A stretch of 64,000 nt of DNA from Microbacterium rhizosphaerae. GTDB lineage: Bacteria > Actinomycetota > Actinomycetes > Actinomycetales > Microbacteriaceae. The stretch lies in assembly GCF_034120055.1 (NCBI RefSeq), contig NZ_CP139368.1:124001-188000 (forward strand). Reading direction: 5' to 3'. Shown piece by piece: positions 28,835-37,372 of the stretch. A model generated the notes under the pieces. The model saw only the letters and a list, made by a program, of their open reading frames with translations. It was not told where the DNA came from and ran no database searches. A program made the position numbers and the translations under genes. How positions within the stretch are numbered: position 1 is the stretch's first letter; each line of letters opens with the position of its first letter.

Positions 28835-30070
28835 TCAGCCGCGGGCTTTGGCCTCGACCACCCGGCGGGCGGCGTCATCCACCTGCTTCGCGAAGCCCGG
28901 GTCGGCCTTGGCCTTCGCGAGCACCGCGTCGTACATCGGCGCGTAGACGCTCGGGTCGGCCGAGACGAGCACCACGTCCACACCGGCCTGGATCGACAGC
29001 ACAGCGCGATCCGCGGGCGACCACGCCTTGACCTGGGCGGTCGCCGACACGTCGTCGGTCATGATCACGCCGTCGAAGCCCACCCTGTCGCGCAGGAGGT
29101 CGGTCACGACCGTCCTCGAGAACACCGCTGGCGTGCTCGGGTCGATCTTCGTGTAGATCGCCGTCGAGAGCATCACCGTCGAGACGCCCGGGCCTGCCGT
29201 GAGCCGACGGAACGCGTCGACGTCGGGGGCGGACGCATCCACCGTGTCGTCGACGATGCCCGCGTCGAAGTCGGTGTTGCCGGTGACGCGGCCGAGCCCG
29301 GGGAAGTGCTTGAACGTCGGGACGACGCCGGCGGCACGCATCCCGTCCGCGAACGCGCCGGCGTGGGTCTCCACGGTCGATTCGTCGAATCCGTACTCGC
29401 GCTGCAGCGCGCCGATCGGCGCATTCGAGTGCGCGGTTGCGGGGCTCGTGACGATGTCGGCGACGGGTGCGAGGTTCATGTTGACACCCGCCATGCCGAG
29501 CTGGCCGCCCCACGTCCGCGCCTGCGACGCCAGCTGATCGGGCGGCATCGCGCCCTGGGCGAGGGCGGAGGGGATGCGGTCGAACCCCGGTCCCTGCAGG
29601 ACCTGCACCTGGCCGCCCTCCTGGTCGGTCGCGACCCACAGCGGCTCGTCGCCCGTCGTCGCCGGAGACACGAGCGACGTGAACGAGCGGACGAGGGATG
29701 CCGTGGCATCCACGCCCGCCTGCGACCTGCCGTGGAGGAAGATGCTGCCGGCGTGCCGGTCCGCGATGGCCGACAGGGTCGCCGGGTCGGCGCCCCGCAC
29801 GCTCGTGCCCACCATGAACAGCTGCCCGACCCGCTGCTCGAGCGTCAGTGCGGCGATGGGGTCGACCGTCGGGGTCGGGGTCGGGGACGCGGTCGGGGTC
29901 GCCGACCCGGGGGACGGCGAGCCGGACGCCGAGGGCCGATCGGGCGCGCAGGCCGCCACCGCCACGCCGATGCAGGCGAGAGCGAGGAAGCAGGCGGCGA
30001 GGCGACGGCCCGCGCGCTTCGGACCGCGGCGGCGTGCGCCGAGGCCGGATCGAGAACGCGTGGGGGGCAT
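28835..30070 (-). CDS. Glycoside hydrolase family 3 lipoprotein (NagZ-like)
   Basis: This 411-residue protein starts with an Arg-rich segment, a hydrophobic stretch and a lipobox ending at Cys41 (AVAACAP). A Ser/Pro/Thr-rich linker follows, so it is anchored outside the membrane. The GH3 domain shows VATDQEGGQVQ, KHFPGLG and the nucleophile region VIMTDDVSA. In NagZ-type beta-N-acetylglucosaminidases the corresponding sequence is KHFPGHG with a nearby Asp-Ser-His. Here the His of GHG is Leu and the Asp-x-His dyad is not obvious, so activity on peptidoglycan amino sugars is plausible but not certain. A CAGAAT box six bases before ATG suggests a leaderless transcript. Confidence 0.83.
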   Translation of the reverse strand: MPPTRSRSGLGARRRGPKRAGRRLAACFLALACIGVAVAACAPDRPSASGSPSPGSATPTASPTPTPTVDPIAALTLEQRVGQLFMVGTSVRGADPATLSAIADRHAGSIFLHGRSQAGVDATASLVRSFTSLVSPATTGDEPLWVATDQEGGQVQVLQGPGFDRIPSALAQGAMPPDQLASQARTWGGQLGMAGVNMNLAPVADIVTSPATAHSNAPIGALQREYGFDESTVETHAGAFADGMRAAGVVPTFKHFPGLGRVTGNTDFDAGIVDDTVDASAPDVDAFRRLTAGPGVSTVMLSTAIYTKIDPSTPAVFSRTVVTDLLRDRVGFDGVIMTDDVSATAQVKAWSPADRAVLSIQAGVDVVLVSADPSVYAPMYDAVLAKAKADPGFAKQVDDAARRVVEAKARG

Positions 30071-30112
30071 CCGGCCATTCTGCGGCCCTTGCCTGAACGG
30101 GGGATGACCGTG

Positions 30113-32629
30113 CTAGAGCCGCACGACCTCGGTCACGCGCACGACGGCCGTCCCGACCTCCTCGGATGCGGCGAGGTCGACGACTCCGCGGATGCGCCAG
30201 TCGTGGTCGCCGGCCGGATCGTCGATGGTCTGCTCGACGCGCCATTCCCCGGGGCCTTCGCTGATCGAGACGAGGGACGCCGATCGAGCGGATCCACCGG
30301 TGAGGATCTCATCGTGCTCGTCGTAGTAGGCGTCGAGGGCCTCGGGCCAGCCCGCATCCGGATCCAGCTCGACCAGCTCGTCGTCGCGTTGGAGCGCTGC
30401 GAGCTGCACGCGGCGGAACAGCTCGTTGCGTACGAGCACGCCGAACGCGCGGCGGTTGGTGAGTACCGACGGCGGGGCGGGCGGGACGACGGGCTCCTCA
30501 TCCGGTCCTTGAGCCTGTCGAAGGGCGAGCGACGGATTGACGAGCGACTCCCACTCGTCGACGAGGCTCGAGTCGACCTGGCGCACCATCTCACCGAGCC
30601 ACGCGATGACGTCGAGCAGGTCGGAGGTCTGCGCGTCCGAGGGCACCGTCTGCCGGATCGCCCGGTACGCGTCGCTGAGGTAACGCAGCACGAGACCCTC
30701 GCTGCGGGCGAGCTGGTACAGCGAGATCAGCTCGGTGAACGAGAGGGCGCGCTCGAACATGTCGCGCACGACGGACTTGGGACGCAGCGCGAAGTCGAGC
30801 ACCCACGGCTGGCTCGAGGCGAACACGGCGTAGGCCTCGGCGAGCAGCTCGGCGAGCGGCTGCGGGTAGGTGATCTCCTCGAGGGCCTCCATGCGCTCGT
30901 CGTAGTCCAGCCCGTCGCGCTTCATCGCCGCGACCGCCTCGCCGCGGGCCCGGAACTGCTGCTGCGACAGCACCGGCCGCGGGTCGTCGAGGGTGGCCTC
31001 GATGACGCTGACGACATCGAGGGCGTAATGGCCGGTTCCCACCGATCCCGCTCCGTCCTCCGGGTCGAGCAGCTCGATCGCCGCGAGCGCGAACGGCGAG
31101 AGCGGCTGGTTGAGGGCGAAGTTCGGCTGCAGCTCGACGGTCAGCCGGATGCCGTCGGCATCCCACACGACGACCTGCGCGACGACGAGTGTGCGGAAGA
31201 TCGCGAGCGCCCGTCGGGCGAGCTCGAACTGACGGGCGCGGGGCTCGTGGTTGTCGAAGACGAGCGAGCGCATGCTGTGCAGCACATCGCCGCCGCGCGC
31301 GATCACGTTGATGAGCATCGCCGCGGTCAGCTGCAGCTGCGGCGTGAGCGGCTCGGGCTCCGCCGAGATCAGGCGGTCGTACGACGTCTCGGTCCAGTTG
31401 ACGAATCCCTGCGGGGCCTTCTTGCGGATGATCTTCCTGAGCTTCTTCGGATCGTCGGCGGCCTTCGCGATCTGGACCGCGTTCTCGATCTCGTGCTCCG
31501 GCGCCATGACGACGACGGTTCCGGCGGTGTCGAAGCCCGCGCGGCCGGCGCGCCCCGCGATCTGGTGGAACTCGCGAGCCGTGAGCTGACGCATCCGCTG
31601 CCCGTCGAACTTGGTGAGCGCGGTCAGCAGCACGGTCCGGATCGGCACGTTGATGCCGACGCCGAGGGTGTCGGTGCCGCAGATGACCCGCAGCAGCCCG
31701 CGTTGGGCGAGCGTCTCCACGAGCCGCCGGTAGCGCGGCAGCATCCCCGCGTGATGCACGCCGATGCCCGCGCGCACGTAGCGCGAGAGCGTGCGGCCGA
31801 AGGCCGTGGTGAACCGGAAGCCGCCGATGGCGTCGGCGATGGCGTCGCGCTGAGCGCGGTCGATGATCCGGATGGATGACAGCGCCTGCGCCCGTTCCAT
31901 CGCCGCGGCCTGCGAGAAGTGCACGATGTAGATCGGCGCGCGGGCGGTGTGCAGGAGCTCCTCCACCGTCTCGTGGATGGGCGTTCGCACGTACTCGAAG
32001 TGCAGCGGCACGGGACGCTCGACGCCCGTGATGCGGGCCACCGGCATGCCGGTCCGGCGGGTGAGGTCGTCGGCGATCGCGGTCACATCGCCGAGTGTCG
32101 CCGACATCAGGATGAACTGCGTGCGCGGCAGCAGCAGGAGGGGCACCTGCCAGGCCCAGCCGCGATCGGGATCGCCGTAGTAGTGGAACTCGTCCATCAC
32201 GACCTGGGCGACCTCGGCGCCCGCACCCTGCCGGAGCGCGAGGTTCGCGAGGATCTCGGCCGTGCAGCAGACGATCGGCGCGTCCGCGTTGACCGAGGAG
32301 TCTCCCGTCACCATGCCGACGTTCGCGGCGCCGAAGATGTCGACGAGGGCGAAGAACTTCTCGCTGACGAGGGCTTTGATCGGCGCCGTGTAGTACGAGC
32401 GGCCGCCCCGGGCGAGGGCGGCCGCGTGCGCGGCGACCGCGACGAGCGACTTGCCCGTGCCGGTGGGTGTGGACAGGATGACGTGCGCCCCGGACACGAT
32501 CTCGATGACCGCCTCGTCCTGCGCCGGGTAGAGCGTGAGCCCCTGATCCTCGGCCCAGGCGACGAAGCCCAGATAGGCGTCGTCGGGATCGGCGCCGCGC
32601 GGCACCGCGTCCAGCAGCGAGACAGGCAT
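30113..32629 (-). CDS. Ski2-like DEAD/DEAH-box helicase with C-terminal DUF3516
   Basis: This protein of 838 residues has an N-terminal helicase core. Walker A is STPTGTGKS (about 53-61), the Walker B variant is DEFH at 146-149, and motif VI is QIAGRAGRAGFDTAG. The long C-terminal region, without the usual Ski2 ratchet signature, corresponds to the actinobacterial DUF3516 type. Probable role: RNA remodelling or decay, inferred from the Ski2/Mtr4 resemblance. ATG 32629 has CAGACT six bases upstream; an adjacent ATG at 32632 is an alternative. Near residue 700 an in-frame REP element encodes RQAQGPDEE. It is divergent from the pirin gene with only 76 bases between starts. Confidence 0.9.
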   Translation of the reverse strand: MPVSLLDAVPRGADPDDAYLGFVAWAEDQGLTLYPAQDEAVIEIVSGAHVILSTPTGTGKSLVAVAAHAAALARGGRSYYTAPIKALVSEKFFALVDIFGAANVGMVTGDSSVNADAPIVCCTAEILANLALRQGAGAEVAQVVMDEFHYYGDPDRGWAWQVPLLLLPRTQFILMSATLGDVTAIADDLTRRTGMPVARITGVERPVPLHFEYVRTPIHETVEELLHTARAPIYIVHFSQAAAMERAQALSSIRIIDRAQRDAIADAIGGFRFTTAFGRTLSRYVRAGIGVHHAGMLPRYRRLVETLAQRGLLRVICGTDTLGVGINVPIRTVLLTALTKFDGQRMRQLTAREFHQIAGRAGRAGFDTAGTVVVMAPEHEIENAVQIAKAADDPKKLRKIIRKKAPQGFVNWTETSYDRLISAEPEPLTPQLQLTAAMLINVIARGGDVLHSMRSLVFDNHEPRARQFELARRALAIFRTLVVAQVVVWDADGIRLTVELQPNFALNQPLSPFALAAIELLDPEDGAGSVGTGHYALDVVSVIEATLDDPRPVLSQQQFRARGEAVAAMKRDGLDYDERMEALEEITYPQPLAELLAEAYAVFASSQPWVLDFALRPKSVVRDMFERALSFTELISLYQLARSEGLVLRYLSDAYRAIRQTVPSDAQTSDLLDVIAWLGEMVRQVDSSLVDEWESLVNPSLALRQAQGPDEEPVVPPAPPSVLTNRRAFGVLVRNELFRRVQLAALQRDDELVELDPDAGWPEALDAYYDEHDEILTGGSARSASLVSISEGPGEWRVEQTIDDPAGDHDWRIRGVVDLAASEEVGTAVVRVTEVVRL
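30504..30525. repeat. REP-type element inside the DUF3516 helicase gene
   Basis: GGTCCTTGAGCC followed by TGTCGAAGGG is the same dispersed element as in recQ and purM. It is translated as LRQAQGP, flanked by residues that look like a linker. Confidence 0.8.
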
Positions 32630-32693
32630 CATCCGAGTCTGCCAGGTCGCCGGGGCGACGAGACAGGAGCGCCCCGCTCGCGACGGTCCGGCG

Positions 32694-32699
32694 TAGCCT
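32694..32699 (+). promoter_or_regulatory. -10 box of the pirin gene, leaderless arrangement
   Basis: TAGCCT is followed by six bases and ATG 32706. Back to back on the minus strand, CAGACT lies six bases before the DUF3516 helicase start. Confidence 0.5.
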
Positions 32700-32705
32700 G
32701 GCGGC

Positions 32706-33662
32706 ATGACCCGCCTGGATGCCGGACCTCTGGAAGCGGAATCGGCCGTCGACTGCGACGGACCCCGCACCCTGCTGCTCGAGGCGCGCGAGGTCCCGCT
32801 CGGCGGAGTGCGCGCGATGCACGTGCGCCGGGCGCTCCCCCAGCGCGACCTGCCGATGATCGGCGCGTGGTGCTTCCTCGACCGCTTCGGCCCCGACCCG
32901 ACCCGGATGCGGGTCGAGCCTCACCCGCACATCGGACTCCAGACCGTCACCTGGCCGCTGATCGGCGAGGTGCGCCACCGCGACACCGTCGGCAGCGATG
33001 TGGTGCTCCGCCGCGGGCAGCTGAACCTCATGACGAGCGGCGAGGGCATCGCGCACTCCGAGTACTCCGTGGGCGAGGAGCCGATCCCTCTCGATGCGCT
33101 GCAGCTGTGGGTCGCGCTGCCCGAATCGCGCCGGCACGGCGAGCCCGCCTTCGAGCAGCACCTGCGGCTTCCGACGGTGGACCTCGGCTCGGGGGCGGCG
33201 GCGACGGTCGTGATGGGCGCGTTCGGGGGCGTCGCATCCCCCGCCTCCGCGTACACGCCCATCGCCGGCGTGGAGATCTTCATCCCCGCCGGCGTCGACG
33301 TGTCGCTGCCACTGGAGACGGATTGGGAGTACGGGATCGTCGGGGTGGCGGGCGAGGTCGTGGTCGAGGGCGTCGCGGTGGCCCGCGACCATCTGCTGTA
33401 TCTCGGCATCCATCGTTCCGAGATGTCGGTGCGGGCGGATGCCGACGCCACGATCTTCGTGCTCGGCGGTGAGCCGTTCGAGGACGAGATCGTGATGTGG
33501 TGGAACTTCGTCGGCCGCAGCCACGACGAGATCGTCGAGGCGCGCGAGGCGTGGGAGGCCGATTCGCCGCGCTTCGGGCACGTCGTGGGTCACGGTGACG
33601 AGCGGATCCCCGCTCCGCCGATGCCCGCCGTCCGGCTGACGCGCCGGCACCGGCGGATCTGA
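32706..33662 (+). CDS. Pirin-family cupin protein
   Basis: This cupin protein of 318 residues has the bicupin arrangement and length of pirins. The metal-binding residues are present in the N-terminal cupin: PHPHIGLQTVTW gives the two histidines and GEGIAHSEYS the third His and the Glu. Bacterial pirins have been linked to quercetin dioxygenase activity and to regulatory roles, so the function is not fixed by sequence. It lies just upstream of the ECF transporter genes but has its own promoter and a separate one follows it. Confidence 0.92.
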   Translation: MTRLDAGPLEAESAVDCDGPRTLLLEAREVPLGGVRAMHVRRALPQRDLPMIGAWCFLDRFGPDPTRMRVEPHPHIGLQTVTWPLIGEVRHRDTVGSDVVLRRGQLNLMTSGEGIAHSEYSVGEEPIPLDALQLWVALPESRRHGEPAFEQHLRLPTVDLGSGAAATVVMGAFGGVASPASAYTPIAGVEIFIPAGVDVSLPLETDWEYGIVGVAGEVVVEGVAVARDHLLYLGIHRSEMSVRADADATIFVLGGEPFEDEIVMWWNFVGRSHDEIVEAREAWEADSPRFGHVVGHGDERIPAPPMPAVRLTRRHRRI

Positions 33663-33670
33663 TCGGGGTT

Positions 33671-33699
33671 AGGGTACCCTCACTTCCGACCGCTAGGCT
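33671..33699 (+). promoter_or_regulatory. Palindrome and -10 box upstream of the ECF transporter
   Basis: The perfect palindrome AGGGTACCCT (33671-33680, within TTAGGGTACCCTCAC) lies about where a -35 element belongs. The -10 box TAGGCT (33694-33699) ends six bases before GTG 33706. The TTAGG...CTCAC flank recalls, weakly, an IdeR/DtxR iron box. A regulator binding here would block the promoter. Confidence 0.4.
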
Positions 33700-33705
33700 G
33701 TGCAG

Positions 33706-34257
33706 GTGGCCCACCCCCGCACGCTGTCGACGCGCGTCCTCCTGATCTGTGCGGCCATCGGCGTGGCCACCGGACTCCTCGCGGCGGTCGCCGGGTACGT
33801 CAGTCCGCTCGTCTTCGCGACACTCCCGATCCTGTACGGGCTGGTGCTCGCCTCCCACGTCATCCCCGGTGTCATCGCGCAGGCGCTCCTGCGGCTGCCG
33901 TGGGTGGCGCTGCTGACCCACCTCTTCGCCGCGCTCATCGCGAGCGCGTTCGCCCCGCAGTGGATCGGCCGCTACCTCGGCACCGCTCTCCTCATCGGCG
34001 GCCTGCAGGAGGGCGTCGCCGCGCTCACCCGCTACCGGTCGTGGCAGCCGTGGCGGTTCTTCATCTCGGCTGTCATCGTCGGCGTCGCGCTGGCGGTCGT
34101 CATGGGCTTCGTGCTGAACGCGGCCGCGCTCCCGCTCTGGGCGACGATCACCCTGTACGCCGTGCTGCTTCTCGCCCCGGTGCTCTGGACGTGGATCGGA
34201 CTGCGCATCGGCGTCGCCCTCCGCAACGCGGGGGTCGCGCGCACGGTGCGCCGATGA
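33706..34257 (+). CDS. ECF transporter S component, YkoE-like
   Basis: This small membrane protein of 183 residues has about five or six hydrophobic helices and is the substrate-binding subunit of an energy-coupling factor importer. The segments VASHVIPGVIAQALLRLPWV and LIGGLQEGVAALTRYR match the pattern of YkoE-type S components (hydroxymethylpyrimidine/thiamine permease). It is followed by a double ATPase and a T component, the same gene set as ykoEDC. GTG 33706 is chosen over GTG 33700 because of the TAGGCT box at leaderless spacing. Specificity for thiamine or its pyrimidine is inferred. No TPP riboswitch is visible. Confidence 0.8.
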   Translation: MAHPRTLSTRVLLICAAIGVATGLLAAVAGYVSPLVFATLPILYGLVLASHVIPGVIAQALLRLPWVALLTHLFAALIASAFAPQWIGRYLGTALLIGGLQEGVAALTRYRSWQPWRFFISAVIVGVALAVVMGFVLNAAALPLWATITLYAVLLLAPVLWTWIGLRIGVALRNAGVARTVRR

Positions 34258-34275
34258 CCCGTCTGCCTCTGAGCC

Positions 34276-36093
34276 GTGCCGCCTGAGAGGGCGAGGCCGC
34301 TCGCTCGCGTGCGGCGGCTCGCGATCACCCACGTGGATGCCGGGTCCCCGACGCCGGCTGACGTCTCGTTCGACGTCCACCCCGGTGATGTCGTGCTGGT
34401 GCTCGGGCCGAGCGGCTCCGGCAAGTCGACGCTCGCGCTGGCGCTCGACGGGCTGATCCCGCACGACGTGCCGGCCGACGTCGCGGGGTCGGTCGAGATC
34501 GCCGGGCTCACTGCGGCGGACTCCACCGTGGCGGAGCTGAGCACCCACGCGGCGATGGTCTTCCAGGATCCGGATGCGCAGCTCGTCACCGGCACCGTCC
34601 TCGACGAAGTGGCGTTCGGCCCTGAGAACCTGCTGCTGCCCGTGGAGCAGGTACTGTCGCGCACCGAGGACGCGCTACGGCGTGTCGGCCTGTGGGATCG
34701 GCGTGACGAGAACCCCGACCGGCTGTCGGGCGGCGGCCGCCAGCGGCTCGCGATCGCGGCCGCACTGGCGATGGGCGCACCGCTGCTCGTGCTCGACGAG
34801 CCCACGGCGAACCTCGACCCGCGCGGGATCGACGAGGTCTACGACACCCTCGCCGGAGTCGTCGCCGCCGGCGACCGCGCGATCGTCCTGGTCGAGCACA
34901 ACCTCGACGCCGCCGTCGCCCTCGCGACGCGGGTCGTCGTGCTGGATCAGACCGGGATGCTGGTCGCCGACGGGCCCATCGACCTCCTGCGCGACCGCGC
35001 CGAGGAGCTGCACAAGCTGGGCGTCTGGCTGCCGGTGTCGACTCTCGCCGCGCTGCGGCTGCGCCGCGCCGGTTATGCGCTCGAGCCGCTGCCGCTCACG
35101 CCCGGGGAGCTGCGCGGGGCCCTCGAGGCGCATCCGCAGCGGCGCGCCCGGTCCTCGAGCGAGCACCCCCACCTCGATGTCGCGTCCCGTCGGCGCGCGC
35201 CCAGCGACCCGTCGTCGTCTCCTCTCATCGCCGTCCGCGACCTCACACTGCGCCGCGGCCGGACCGAGGTCCTCCACGGCATCGACCTCGACATCCGCCG
35301 CGGGGACTTCGTCGCGATCGTCGGCTCGAACGGCGCGGGTAAGACGAGCCTGCTGCAGGCGATCGCCGGTGTCGTCCGGCCGCCCCGCGGCACGGTGCGC
35401 ATCGACGGCAGTGACGTCTCGCGGCTGGATGCGCGCAGCCTCGCCCGCACGATCGGGTTCGTCTTCCAGAACCCCGAGCACCAGTTCATCACCCACACCG
35501 TCGCGGGCGAGCTCGCGCACGGCGGCACGCCGTCCGCGGACGTCGACCGCATGCTCGAGCGGTTCGGCCTCGCCGACAAGGCCGGCATCCATCCGTTCCT
35601 GCTCTCCGGGGGCCAGAAGCGCCGACTCTCGGTCGGCACCGCGCTCATCGCGGGGGCGCCCGTCCTCGCTCTGGACGAGCCGACGTTCGGTCAGGATCGC
35701 GCTCGAGCCGACGAGCTGCTGGCGCTGCTGCGCGGTCTGAACGACGACGGCACGACGATCATCGTGGTCACCCACGACATGCAGCTGGTCGCCGATCACG
35801 CGGACCGCGCGGTCGTCCTCTCCGACGGCCGCGTCATCGCGGACGCGGTCACCGCCGACCTCCTCGGCGACCCCGATCTGCTCGACCGAGCAGGGCTCCG
35901 GCCGCCGCCGCTGCGGCAGGCGCTCGCCGGTCTGGCGCAGCATCCGGAGCTCGCCGGAGCGACCCGCCTCGCAGACCTGCCCGGGGCGCCCGGCCCAGCC
36001 GCGGAGATTCCCACAACAGCGGACCCTGCGCCTCGGCGGCCTCCGCGGGACGGCGGATCTCCGCCGTTGCGCGACCGAGAGGACGGGGCATGA
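34276..36093 (+). CDS. ECF transporter energy-coupling ATPase, two fused ABC domains (YkoD-like)
   Basis: This 605-residue protein has two complete ABC ATPase halves in one chain. The first half has GPSGSGKST, LSGGGRQR and LLVLDEPTANLD. The second half, after a linker at about residues 290-315, has GSNGAGKTS, LSGGQKRR and VLALDEPTFGQD. Both Walker B motifs keep the catalytic Glu (DEP). This fusion replaces the separate EcfA and EcfA' of group II transporters, as in YkoD. The start is GTG 34276, 18 bases after the S component stop. The C-terminal 60 residues are Pro/Ala-rich and probably disordered. It is coupled to the T component by an ATGA overlap. Confidence 0.92.
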   Translation: MPPERARPLARVRRLAITHVDAGSPTPADVSFDVHPGDVVLVLGPSGSGKSTLALALDGLIPHDVPADVAGSVEIAGLTAADSTVAELSTHAAMVFQDPDAQLVTGTVLDEVAFGPENLLLPVEQVLSRTEDALRRVGLWDRRDENPDRLSGGGRQRLAIAAALAMGAPLLVLDEPTANLDPRGIDEVYDTLAGVVAAGDRAIVLVEHNLDAAVALATRVVVLDQTGMLVADGPIDLLRDRAEELHKLGVWLPVSTLAALRLRRAGYALEPLPLTPGELRGALEAHPQRRARSSSEHPHLDVASRRRAPSDPSSSPLIAVRDLTLRRGRTEVLHGIDLDIRRGDFVAIVGSNGAGKTSLLQAIAGVVRPPRGTVRIDGSDVSRLDARSLARTIGFVFQNPEHQFITHTVAGELAHGGTPSADVDRMLERFGLADKAGIHPFLLSGGQKRRLSVGTALIAGAPVLALDEPTFGQDRARADELLALLRGLNDDGTTIIVVTHDMQLVADHADRAVVLSDGRVIADAVTADLLGDPDLLDRAGLRPPPLRQALAGLAQHPELAGATRLADLPGAPGPAAEIPTTADPAPRRPPRDGGSPPLRDREDGA

Positions 36094-36875
36094 GCCTCGA
36101 TCCGTACGCCGAGGCACCGGCATCCCGCGGCTTCCTGTACGGCCTGAACCCACTCGGGAAGCTCGCGGCCCCGCTGCCGGCGATGGTGCTGCTCGTGTTC
36201 GTGCGCGACCTGCTGACGCCGCTCGCCTTCATCGCGCTCGCGTACGCGATCCTGCTCGTGGGGATGCGGATGACCCGAACCCTCGCGCTGCTGCTGTTCG
36301 TCGCGCTCCCGGCGGTCGCCGTGCTCGTCGGCCTCGGGCTCTCGATCTGGACCGATCCTGCTCAGGTCCCGCACGATGCGGTGGTCCTGCAGCTGGGCGG
36401 GTGGACGCTGTACGGCGCGGCCGTGGCCGTCGGCTTCGCCACGGCGCTGCGACTCGTCGCGATCATCGCGCTGGCTCTGGTCGCGGGCATGTCGACGACG
36501 GGACCGGACCTCGCCCGCTCGCTCGTGCAGCAGCTCCGCATCCCGTATCGCGTGGGCTACACGGCGATCGCCGCATTCCGCTTCGTGCCGAGGTTCGGGC
36601 ACGAACTGGATCTCATCCGGCAGGCGCACCGGGTGCGCGGCGCCCACGGCGGCCGCGGCCCGTTCGCCGCGATCGCGCGCTGGTACGGTTACGTCGTGCC
36701 GCTGATGGCCGGTTCGATCCGGCACGCGGAACGAGTCGCGCTGGCGATGGATGCGCGTGCCTTCGGTGCCCATCCGACCCGCACCGAGCGGCACCTCGTG
36801 CCGTTGCGGGCACGCGATATCGTCTTCGTCGTGCTCTTCTGGGCCGCGTCGGCGGCCCTGTTCCTTCTGACCTGA
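36090..36875 (+). CDS. ECF transporter T component (EcfT/YkoC-like)
   Basis: This transmembrane coupling subunit of 261 residues has N-terminal membrane helices, then a cytoplasmic helical region that carries the EcfT coupling motifs. These appear as A-R-G-type elements, for example ERVALAMDARAFGAHPTR. The HELDLIRQAHRVRGAHGG segment is a coupling helix. It overlaps the ATPase stop by four bases. With the two upstream genes it forms a complete ECF importer. Array D follows, 57 bases past its stop. Confidence 0.9.
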   Translation: MSLDPYAEAPASRGFLYGLNPLGKLAAPLPAMVLLVFVRDLLTPLAFIALAYAILLVGMRMTRTLALLLFVALPAVAVLVGLGLSIWTDPAQVPHDAVVLQLGGWTLYGAAVAVGFATALRLVAIIALALVAGMSTTGPDLARSLVQQLRIPYRVGYTAIAAFRFVPRFGHELDLIRQAHRVRGAHGGRGPFAAIARWYGYVVPLMAGSIRHAERVALAMDARAFGAHPTRTERHLVPLRARDIVFVVLFWAASAALFLLT

Positions 36876-36932
36876 GGGAAGGGGCGCCCGCCTGTCCGAG
36901 CGAGGGCTCGCCTGTCAGAGCGGACGCTCACC

Positions 36933-37278
36933 TGTCACCATCCCGGCATCCACCCCGTGATCGTGACAGTCGAGCACACGGGGCCAGCCTCACCTGTCAC
37001 CATCCCGGCATCCACCCCCGTGATCGTGACAGTCGAGCGAGCGGGCCCGCCTCACCTGTCACCATCCCGGCATCCACCCCGTGATCGTGACAGTCGAGCA
37101 CACGGGGCCAGCCTCACCTGTCACCATCCCGGCATCCACCCCGTGATCGCGACAGTCGAGCGAGCGGGCCCGCCTCACCTGTCACCATCCCGGCATCCAC
37201 CCCGTGATCGTGACAGTCGAGCACACGGGGCCAGCCTCACCTGTCACCATCCCGGCATCCACCCCCGTGATCGCGACA
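36933..37278. repeat. Dyad array D: six TGTCAC-N24-GTGACA units, 61-62 bp period
   Basis: Left arms start at 36933, 36995, 37057, 37119, 37180 and 37242. Right arms start 30 bases later, except in two units with one extra C in the interior (31). Two right arms read GCGACA. The interior (CATCCCGGCATCCACCCCG) is nearly constant within the array and unlike arrays A to C. The linkers alternate between GAGCACACGGGGCC and GAGCGAGCGGGCCC. Half-sites precede at 36890-36920. The 36876-37372 gap holds only this array and the terminator. Confidence 0.92.
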
Positions 37279-37327
37279 GTCGAGCACACGGGCCAGCCTC
37301 ATCGCGGCGCTCGCGGAGGCAGAACGA

Positions 37328-37360
37328 CGGATGCCGCCTCCCCGCGGGAGACGGCATCCG
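37328..37360. terminator. Terminator hairpin after the acyl-CoA dehydrogenase gene
   Basis: CGGATGCCGCCTCCC and GGGAGACGGCATCCG pair over 15 bases with one G-T wobble and a CGC loop. It lies 12 bases past the stop at 37373 on the minus strand. Confidence 0.72.
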
Positions 37361-37372
37361 GAATCGTGTCGA

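Noticed and set aside
28712..31879. Very long open frames opposite known genes (for example 28712-31879, 30591-33650, 3401-5323, 9395-11458)
   Set aside because: They are antisense or frame shadows caused by GC-rich codon bias. Each overlaps a gene with clear domains and has no family motif of its own.
33600..33705. TPP riboswitch upstream of the YkoE-like gene
   Set aside because: The leaderless spacing leaves no 5' leader, and no conserved thi-box segments are visible.
36933..37278. CRISPR array
   Set aside because: The units have no unique spacers; interior and linkers are repeated too. No cas genes are nearby, and the unit is a dyad with fixed internal spacing.
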